A stretch of DNA of 64,000 bases from Aeromonas sp. FDAARGOS 1405 (lineage in GTDB: Bacteria > Pseudomonadota > Gammaproteobacteria > Enterobacterales > Aeromonadaceae), in NCBI RefSeq assembly GCF_019048265.1, contig NZ_CP077311.1, forward strand, positions 3,543,001 to 3,607,000, read 5' to 3'. How positions within the stretch are numbered: position 1 is the first letter of the stretch; the number at the start of each line of letters is the position of its first letter. Of this stretch, positions 58,347-64,000 are shown in pieces. Position numbers and translations under genes: made by a program. Below the pieces are notes generated by a model. That model searched no databases and was not told the DNA's origin. It worked only from the letters and a program-made list of their open reading frames with translations.

Positions 58347-59357
58347 ATGTTGTACCCCATCGCCAGGCATTTCCTGTTCAAGCTCAATCCGGAACAGGCT
58401 CACGATCTCTCCATGAAATATTTGCCCCGCCTTCTCGGTACGCCACTCGATTGTTTCTTCCGCCAGAATTTGCCGAAACGCCCCGTCACTGTCATGGGGC
58501 TTTCTTTTGCCAATCCGGTGGGATTGGCGGCCGGTCTGGATAAAGATGGTGAGTGCATTGACGCGCTGGGCGCCATGGGATTTGGCTTTATCGAGGTCGG
58601 TACCGTCACCCCCAGACCCCAGAGTGGCAATGACAAGCCCCGCTTGTTCCGGGTTATTCCGGCAGAGGGGATCATCAACCGGATGGGATTCAACAACAAG
58701 GGGGTGGATCATCTGGTGACCAAGGTAAAAGAGGCCAAATATCAGGGGGTCATCGGCATTAATATCGGCAAGAACAAAGACACTCCCATCGAGCAGGGCA
58801 AGGATGATTACCTGATCTGCATGGACAAGGTTTATGATCATGCCGGTTATATTGCCGTCAATATCTCTTCCCCCAACACCCCGGGGTTGCGTTCGCTGCA
58901 ATATGGCGAGGCGCTGGATGAGTTGCTGGCCGCCCTCAAGGTGCGTCAGCAAGAGCTGGCCGCCCAATATAAAAAGTACGTGCCGCTGGCGGTTAAAATT
59001 GCCCCGGATTTAAGCCTTGAAGAAATAGATCAGGTGGCCGCTTCGTTGGTACGGAATGGTATTGATGGGGTTATCGCCACCAATACCACCCTCGAGCGTG
59101 AAATGATTTATGACATGCCCCACGCCGGTGAAGCGGGTGGCCTGAGTGGTCGTCCGCTACAGCACAAGAGTACCGAGGTGATCCGTCATCTGGCCAAGGC
59201 GCTCAATGGTGCTCTGCCAATTATCGGGGTGGGTGGTATTGATAGTGCCATGGCTGCCCGTGAAAAGCTGGCTGCCGGTGCCAGTCTGGTACAAATTTAT
59301 AGCGGCTTTATTTATAAAGGGCCGGGGCTGGTCAAAGAGATTGTGACCAATATTTAA
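58347..59357 (+). CDS. pyrD: Dihydroorotate dehydrogenase (quinone)
   Basis: 336 residues, class 2, bound to the inner membrane by an N-terminal helix ([20 protein letters not shown]). It oxidises dihydroorotate to orotate and passes electrons to quinone. The FMN and substrate regions [25 protein letters not shown] and [16 protein letters not shown] are seen; the catalytic Ser is in the SSPNTPG region. It is followed by zapC, as in E. coli. Confidence 0.97.
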   Translation: MLYPIARHFLFKLNPEQAHDLSMKYLPRLLGTPLDCFFRQNLPKRPVTVMGLSFANPVGLAAGLDKDGECIDALGAMGFGFIEVGTVTPRPQSGNDKPRLFRVIPAEGIINRMGFNNKGVDHLVTKVKEAKYQGVIGINIGKNKDTPIEQGKDDYLICMDKVYDHAGYIAVNISSPNTPGLRSLQYGEALDELLAALKVRQQELAAQYKKYVPLAVKIAPDLSLEEIDQVAASLVRNGIDGVIATNTTLEREMIYDMPHAGEAGGLSGRPLQHKSTEVIRHLAKALNGALPIIGVGGIDSAMAAREKLAAGASLVQIYSGFIYKGPGLVKEIVTNI

Positions 59358-59447
59358 GAAATAGATGGAGGAGCCCTTTATTTGACGTTGCTGATTTCCT
59401 GCATATGGAATAAAGTCAACTGGTAATTATCAAGTAAGGGCTCCAAC

Positions 59448-59984
59448 ATGTTTATTCAACCGACCGATAGCTGGCAATGGCACTATGATGCCCAGAATGA
59501 CCGTCTGATGTTGGACCTGTCTGATAACATGTTATTTGCGACCGAGTATAAAGGGCGACAATTGGTGCCCAGCTCGTTTGCGACCCAACCTTTTTGTGTC
59601 GATGATGCAGCCCTCTATTATCAATTGATGGATAAAGCAGCCGAACTCGAGTGGAGTATTCCCCATCAGGTACAGCTGGTGCTTAATGCCATCGCGGTCA
59701 GTCGTTTTTATAAACCCCTGATGCCGCAAAGCTGGTTTTTTAGTGAACAGCATCCGCAAGTGCTCCCGCAAAATGGTGATCTGGTCTTGATGAATACACC
59801 CCATGGCAACGGTGAATTTATGGTCATTGAGGCTGGGGAGCAGGCCAGCGTCTGTTTGAACCTCACTGCCGAGCTGGTATTGACCACCAGTAAAACCTTG
59901 CCGCGTTTCGGGGTGATCAAGGTGATGAATAACCGGATGAAACCGCGTATTACCGTGACCGAGCAATACCGTAAGGTCAGTTGA
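59448..59984 (+). CDS. zapC: Cell division protein ZapC
   Basis: 178 residues. It starts MFIQPTDSWQWHYDAQNDRLMLDLSDNM, the ZapC signature, and is about the length of the E. coli protein. ZapC binds FtsZ and promotes lateral contacts between filaments. It follows pyrD in the same order as in enterics. Confidence 0.92.
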   Translation: MFIQPTDSWQWHYDAQNDRLMLDLSDNMLFATEYKGRQLVPSSFATQPFCVDDAALYYQLMDKAAELEWSIPHQVQLVLNAIAVSRFYKPLMPQSWFFSEQHPQVLPQNGDLVLMNTPHGNGEFMVIEAGEQASVCLNLTAELVLTTSKTLPRFGVIKVMNNRMKPRITVTEQYRKVS

Positions 59985-60323
59985 TATAATTTCATCAATC
60001 GTTTCATCTCTGTTATTACACCGCGTCTCTTTTACTGTTTTCACCTCTGTAGCATCTCGTTTCTGATATCTCATTGAACCGCGAACATCTTGCCTATTCT
60101 CATTGATGGTTATGATTCAGCCTCTCCTGAGGCTTGTTACACTCACTTGCACCTTGTGTTTTGACCCACGCAGTGTCTTGGCCTTCCGTGCTGCAAGTAT
60201 GGAGCCTCCCTCTTGTTTCTTTCCGCTGGCGTAGTGCCTCCACCTCAGTATCAACACATCACTCACTGAAGCGATTTTCTTCATACGACATTTTATGCTT
60301 GAAACGAGAGCTATTCTCACTTA
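59985..60323. other. 339-bp intergenic region between zapC and rpmE2
   Basis: No gene can be supported. Short frames in it have neither ribosome-binding sites nor protein-like composition. A candidate promoter for rpmE2 is TTGAAA (60299-60304) with TACATT (60322-60327) at 17 bases, overlapping the start of the Zur-type box. Confidence 0.45.
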
Positions 60324-60348
60324 CATTTTGTTATAACATAACAAAATG
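60324..60348 (+). promoter_or_regulatory. Zur-type zinc operator upstream of rpmE2-rpmJ2
   Basis: Perfect 11-bp inverted arms CATTTTGTTAT and ATAACAAAATG stand around AAC. The core GTTAT-N3-ATAAC matches gammaproteobacterial Zur boxes. It ends 8 bases before the rpmE2 ATG and overlaps the likely -10. Zur bound to zinc would repress both genes. Confidence 0.85.
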
Positions 60349-60356
60349 GAGTTGCC

Positions 60357-60620
60357 ATGAAGCCTCATATTCACCCGGATTATCGTTTGGTGCTGTTCCA
60401 TGACACGGCAGCAGATGCCTTTTTCCTGGTCGGGTCAACCATCAAGAGCGATCGCCGCTATACGTGGCAAGACGGGAAGGAGTATCCCTATGTGTCGCTC
60501 GATGTTTCCAGCCAGTCGCACTCGTTCTATACCGGCAAGCAGAAGCAGGTATCGAGTGAGGGGAGTGTGGCCCGTTTCAACAAGCGCTTTGGCGCATTTT
60601 CAAGCAAGAAGGAGTCCTGA
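60357..60620 (+). CDS. rpmE2: Alternative 50S ribosomal protein bL31 type B
   Basis: 87 residues. It starts [20 protein letters not shown] and lacks the Cys motif of the zinc-binding L31, so it is the zinc-independent form (YkgM). It can replace L31 on ribosomes during zinc starvation and free zinc for other uses. The stop touches the ATG of rpmJ2. Confidence 0.96.
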   Translation: MKPHIHPDYRLVLFHDTAADAFFLVGSTIKSDRRYTWQDGKEYPYVSLDVSSQSHSFYTGKQKQVSSEGSVARFNKRFGAFSSKKES

Positions 60621-60746
60621 ATGCAGGTCGTCTGTTCACTCAAATCCGCACGGGCACGTCATCCCGATTGTCAGTTGGTGCGCCGTCGGGGCAAATTGTT
60701 CGTCATTTGCAAAAGCAATCCCCGTTTCAAGGCTCGTATGAAGTGA
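60621..60746 (+). CDS. rpmJ2: Alternative 50S ribosomal protein bL36 type B
   Basis: 41 residues from ATG 60621, with AAGGAG upstream. It starts [20 protein letters not shown] and ends [10 protein letters not shown], like YkgO. It lacks the zinc-ribbon Cys/His spacing of zinc-binding L36. It is adjacent to rpmE2 and under the same Zur-type operator. Confidence 0.93.
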   Translation: MQVVCSLKSARARHPDCQLVRRRGKLFVICKSNPRFKARMK

Positions 60747-60763
60747 TCCGCTAAATGATGTCT

Positions 60764-60803
60764 GGCCCCATGATCTCCCCATCGGGTAGTCATGGGGTCT
60801 TTT
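60764..60803 (+). terminator. Terminator after rpmJ2
   Basis: GGCCCCATGA pairs with TCATGGGGTC, with further pairing inside (CTCCCC/GGGTAG region), followed by TTTTACC. Confidence 0.8.
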
Positions 60804-60923
60804 ACCTTTATTCGCCACCTATCAATCTGTTTCCATCCTGCTGTTTGCGCCGACTTTTGCATGCTCCAGCCCGCCTGATGAGGTATAATGCGGCACTATT
60901 TTTATGGGTTCCCCGTGAGCGTG

Positions 60924-63083
60924 ATGAAAGAATTTTTTGCAACCTGCCCCAAGGGGCTGGAAAACCTGTTGGCCGATGAGCTGACCAATCTTGGCGCAGA
61001 GCAGGTTCGTGAGACCGTGGCTGGCGTCCATTTCAAAGGCGAACTGGCGATTGGCTACAAGGCCTGTCTGTGGAGCCGTTTTGCCTCCCGCATCGTGCTG
61101 GTGCTCTCCGAATTCCAGATGAACGACGATCTGGATCTCTATCTGGGCGCCCACACCATACCCTGGGAAGAGCACTTTTCCGGCACCTCTACCATCGCGG
61201 TGGACTTTACCGGTACCAACCCTGCCATTCGCAATACCCAATATGGCGCGCTGAAGATCAAGGATGCCATCGTCGACCGCTTCACCAAGCGCGGTCACGT
61301 GCGTCCTGACGTGGACAAGAAGTCGCCGGATATTCGCATCATGGCGCACCTGGGCAAGGGCAAGGCCAATATCACGCTGGACTTGTCAGGCCCGGCGCTA
61401 CACCAGCGTTTCTATCGTCAGGGCACAGGTGAAGCACCGCTCAAAGAGAACCTGGCCTGCGCCATGATTACCCGTAGCGGCTGGGCCGGTGAGCCCATGA
61501 TGGACCCCATGTGTGGTTCCGGTACCTTGCTGATTGAAGCGGCCTTTATCGCCGCCGACATGGCACCGGCGCTGCGCCGCGAGCGCTTCGGGTTCGATCG
61601 CTGGCTGCAGCACGATAGCGAGCTGTGGCAAAGCCTGATGATGGAAGCGCAAGTACGCGCCAAACGTGGCATGCAGCGTTGCGAAGTCAAACTGTTTGGT
61701 TGTGATGCCGACCAGCGTGTGCTGCTCAAAGCCCGTGATAACGCCAAAGCAGCCGGTGTGGCCCATCTCATCACCTTCAGGCAGGCCGACGTCACCAAGC
61801 TGGAAAACCCGCTGCCGATGTCTGCCGCTGTTGAAGGGGAAGAAGGTCAAGGGGAGGCCCGTCAGGTCGGTATGCTCATCTCCAACCCGCCTTATGGCGA
61901 GCGTCTTGGCGAGTTCCCGGCGCTGCTGGAAGTGCATCAGGCCCTCGGTGATGCTCTGCGTCGCAGCTTCCAGGGGTGGAGAGTCTCCATTCTGTCCGCA
62001 TCCCCCGAGCTGCTTAGCTGTCTGCGCCTGCGCGCCGACAAGCAATATCGCCTGTTCAACGGTGCCCTCGAGTGTCAGCTGCGCAACTACCAGATTGCAC
62101 TGGACTCCGTGGCCTCCCAAAAAGAGGTGGCACAGGACTTTGCCAACCGTCTGCGCAAGAATCTGAAAACCCTCGAGAAATGGGCCAACAAAGAGGGCAT
62201 CGATTGCTATCGCATCTACGATGCCGACTTGCCGGAATACAACGCCGCCATCGACCGTTATCAGGACTATCTTGTGGTGCAGGAGTATGCCGCGCCCAAG
62301 GACATCCCCGCCCAGAAGACCCGTCAGCGTCTGCTCGACATGGTGCAGGCCGCCATCAAGGTGACCGGGATGGATGGCGAGAAGGTGATCCTGAAGGTGC
62401 GTGAGCGTCAGGAAGGGAAACAGCAATATCAGAAGCTCTCCGAAGAGCAGCACCGGATGGAAGTGCAGGAGTACGGTGCCCGTCTGTGGGTCAACCTCTA
62501 TGACTATCTGGATACCGGTCTGTTCCTCGATCACCGTCAGACTCGCCGTATGCTGGGTCAGATGGCCAAGGGCAAGCGCTTCCTGAACCTGTTTGCCTAC
62601 ACCGGCAGTGCCACCGTGCACGCAGGTCTTGGCGGTGCCAGCGAGACCACCACGGTGGATATGTCGCGCACCTACCTGAACTGGGCGCAGGACAACATGC
62701 GTCTCAACTCGCTGGTGGGCCGTCAGCACAAGTTTGTCCAGGCAGATTGCCTGAAGTGGTTGTCTGAAGCCGATGAGCAGTACGACCTCATCTTCATCGA
62801 TCCGCCCACCTTCTCCAACTCCAAGCGGATGGACGAGAGCTTCGACGTACAGCGCGATCACCTGCTGCTGATGCAGCACCTGAAGCGCCTGCTGGCGGCG
62901 GACGGCACTCTGGTCTTCTCCAACAACAAGCGTCACTTCAAGATGGATCTGGCCGGTCTCGAGGCCACTGGTCTCAAGGCCCAGAACATCACCCAGAAGA
63001 CGCGACCGAAGGATTTCGAACGTAACCAGCACATCCACAACTGCTGGATCATCACCCATGCGCCGGAGCAAGGCGAGGTGTGA
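60924..63083 (+). CDS. rlmKL: 23S rRNA methyltransferase RlmKL (G2445 and G2069)
   Basis: 719 residues from ATG 60924 ([16 protein letters not shown]), matching E. coli; the open frame back to 60888 is not needed. A THUMP domain is followed by the RlmL methyltransferase ([14 protein letters not shown] and [10 protein letters not shown]) and the C-terminal RlmK methyltransferase ([14 protein letters not shown] and [11 protein letters not shown]). It makes m2G2445 and m7G2069 in 23S rRNA. The stop overlaps the next gene's start (TGATG). Confidence 0.96.
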   Translation: MKEFFATCPKGLENLLADELTNLGAEQVRETVAGVHFKGELAIGYKACLWSRFASRIVLVLSEFQMNDDLDLYLGAHTIPWEEHFSGTSTIAVDFTGTNPAIRNTQYGALKIKDAIVDRFTKRGHVRPDVDKKSPDIRIMAHLGKGKANITLDLSGPALHQRFYRQGTGEAPLKENLACAMITRSGWAGEPMMDPMCGSGTLLIEAAFIAADMAPALRRERFGFDRWLQHDSELWQSLMMEAQVRAKRGMQRCEVKLFGCDADQRVLLKARDNAKAAGVAHLITFRQADVTKLENPLPMSAAVEGEEGQGEARQVGMLISNPPYGERLGEFPALLEVHQALGDALRRSFQGWRVSILSASPELLSCLRLRADKQYRLFNGALECQLRNYQIALDSVASQKEVAQDFANRLRKNLKTLEKWANKEGIDCYRIYDADLPEYNAAIDRYQDYLVVQEYAAPKDIPAQKTRQRLLDMVQAAIKVTGMDGEKVILKVRERQEGKQQYQKLSEEQHRMEVQEYGARLWVNLYDYLDTGLFLDHRQTRRMLGQMAKGKRFLNLFAYTGSATVHAGLGGASETTTVDMSRTYLNWAQDNMRLNSLVGRQHKFVQADCLKWLSEADEQYDLIFIDPPTFSNSKRMDESFDVQRDHLLLMQHLKRLLAADGTLVFSNNKRHFKMDLAGLEATGLKAQNITQKTRPKDFERNQHIHNCWIITHAPEQGEV

Positions 63084-63313
63084 TGCTGACCCTGTTTCAT
63101 ACCGACGGTTGCCACCTGTGCGAACAGGCGTGGGCGCTGGTGGAGGCGGCTGGCCTTGCCACTACCACCCGCCAGTGCGACATCATGGATGATGAGCAGT
63201 GGCTTGCCGCCTATCGGGTGCGCATTCCGGTGCTGCGTGACGAGGCGGGCCGCGAGCTCGGCTGGCCCTTCACGCTGGTGGAGCTCAAGGGCTGGGCCGC
63301 CCGTCAGGGGTGA
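63083..63313 (+). CDS. Glutaredoxin-like thioredoxin-fold protein
   Basis: 76 residues from ATG 63083 ([13 protein letters not shown]), overlapping the rlmKL stop. It has the CxxC active site in GCHLC and a cis-Pro in RIPVLRD, as in short glutaredoxin-family proteins found here in Vibrio and Aeromonas relatives. A redox role is likely; the partner is unknown. It is probably translated together with rlmKL. Confidence 0.87.
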   Translation: MLTLFHTDGCHLCEQAWALVEAAGLATTTRQCDIMDDEQWLAAYRVRIPVLRDEAGRELGWPFTLVELKGWAARQG

Positions 63314-63329
63314 GAGTGATTTGACGATA

Positions 63330-63366
63330 AAACGGGGGCAGACCCAGTCTGCTGCCCGTTTTTTTC
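63330..63366 (+). terminator. Terminator before uup
   Basis: AACGGG plus CAGAC pairs with GTCTG plus CCCGTT, followed by TTTTTTTC. Confidence 0.85.
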
Positions 63367-63386
63367 ATATGAAATAAGGAACACAC

Positions 63387-64000
63387 ATGGCTCTTTTAAC
63401 ATTGCACGGCGCATGTCTGTCGTTCAGTGATTTCCCGCTGCTCGACAATGCCGAATTGACCATCGAGCGGGGCGAGCGCCTCTGTCTGGTTGGCCGCAAC
63501 GGGGCGGGCAAGTCCACTCTGATGAAGGTCATTGCCAGCGAATTGCCGCTGGACGACGGGCGTCTGGTGCTGCAACAAGATTTGAAAGTGACCCGCCTTG
63601 AGCAGGATCCGCCGGCTTCCAGCGAGCTGACGGTGTTTGACTATGCCGCCGAAGGGCTGGCGGGGGTGGGGGAGCTGCTCAAGCAGTACCACCACATCTC
63701 CATGGAGCTGGCGAGCGATCCGTCAGATGCCAATATTCGCAAGATGAGCGAATTGCAAGAGCAGCTCGATTATCAGAACGGCTGGCAGTTCGAGACCCGT
63801 ATCAGTCAGGTGTTGACCCTGCTGGGGCTGGATCCTGACGTGACCCTCGATAGCCTCTCCGGTGGCTGGCTGCGCAAAGTGGCGCTGGCCCGTGCGCTGG
63901 CTTGCGATCCCGACTTGTTGCTGCTCGATGAGCCGACCAACCACCTGGATATCGAAGCCATCAACTGGCTGGAAGATTTCCTCAAGGATTTTCGCGGCGC
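63387..64000 (+). CDS. uup: ABC-F ATPase Uup, N-terminal part (3' end outside window)
   Basis: The first 204 codons from ATG 63387 (AAGGAACAC upstream). The first ABC domain is complete: Walker [11 protein letters not shown], signature LSGGWLRKVALARAL and LLLDEPTNHLDIEA. It lacks membrane spans and belongs to the ABC-F group that acts on ribosomes; Uup also affects precise excision of transposons in E. coli. It follows rlmKL as in enterics. Confidence 0.95.
   Translation, partial: MALLTLHGACLSFSDFPLLDNAELTIERGERLCLVGRNGAGKSTLMKVIASELPLDDGRLVLQQDLKVTRLEQDPPASSELTVFDYAAEGLAGVGELLKQYHHISMELASDPSDANIRKMSELQEQLDYQNGWQFETRISQVLTLLGLDPDVTLDSLSGGWLRKVALARALACDPDLLLLDEPTNHLDIEAINWLEDFLKDFRG

Noticed and set aside
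60117..60320. Minus-strand 67-codon frame between zapC and rpmE2
   Set aside because: No ribosome-binding site, no recognisable features, and it overlaps the rpmE2 promoter.

Overview
The window is a gene-dense, high-GC stretch of a gammaproteobacterial chromosome, most likely Aeromonas. The reasons are the thrS-infC-rpmI-rplT-pheST-ihfA block, an rbsDACBKR operon, a ccoNOQP-H-I-S cluster running into fnr-uspE-ttcA, and msrC-proQ-prc, pepN and pyrD-zapC. I see no prophage, insertion sequence, CRISPR array, rRNA or tRNA gene. Almost everything is core genome; the only visibly foreign part is a small AT-rich islet at about 28.4-30.1 kb.

Layout. 1-5.2 kb: the 3' part of gyrA, a secreted alpha-amylase, a small Trp-rich ORF, a radical SAM gene under an apparent LexA box, and a Sel1-repeat protein. 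5.2-12.6 kb: the translation block thrS-infC-rpmI-rplT-pheS-pheT-ihfA, with a tRNA-like hairpin before thrS and a non-canonical AUA start for infC. 12.6-21.5 kb: a signalling region with a BvgS/EvgS-type hybrid sensor kinase, a response regulator with a probable degenerate EAL output, a GNAT acetyltransferase, the sirtuin CobB, a small YedY-like molybdopterin-domain protein and a GGDEF protein with a degenerate EAL tail. 21.6-27.6 kb (minus strand): ribose uptake and phosphorylation, rbsDACBKR, with tandem LacI-family operators and a CRP-like site. 27.7-34.0 kb: a GST, the islet bounded by two near-identical terminators, and a polyamine transporter potABCD. 34.2-38.6 kb: two envelope proteins, ttcA, uspE and fnr.

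38.7-46.8 kb: the cbb3 oxidase structural genes ccoNOQP and assembly genes ccoH, ccoI, ccoS plus a SafE-type membrane protein, all on the minus strand toward fnr. This joins microaerobic respiration to its oxygen-sensing regulator. A 28-codon ORF that copies the first residues of CcoI lies between ccoH and ccoI. 46.3-53.2 kb: a membrane-anchored protein divergent from ccoN, the free-Met-sulfoxide reductase msrC, proQ, prc, pepN and a DUF2835 protein. 53.4-64 kb: a 1612-residue NAD-glutamate dehydrogenase, pyrD, zapC, a Zur-type box followed by alternative ribosomal proteins L31B and L36B, rlmKL, a glutaredoxin-like protein, and the 5' part of uup.

The best candidates for new biology are small: the CcoI-mimic micro-ORF, the thrS anticodon-arm mimic, the islet between duplicated terminators, and the Trp-rich micro-ORF. 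I do not see a large undescribed system. All functions are read from sequence motifs and remembered families; no database search was run.
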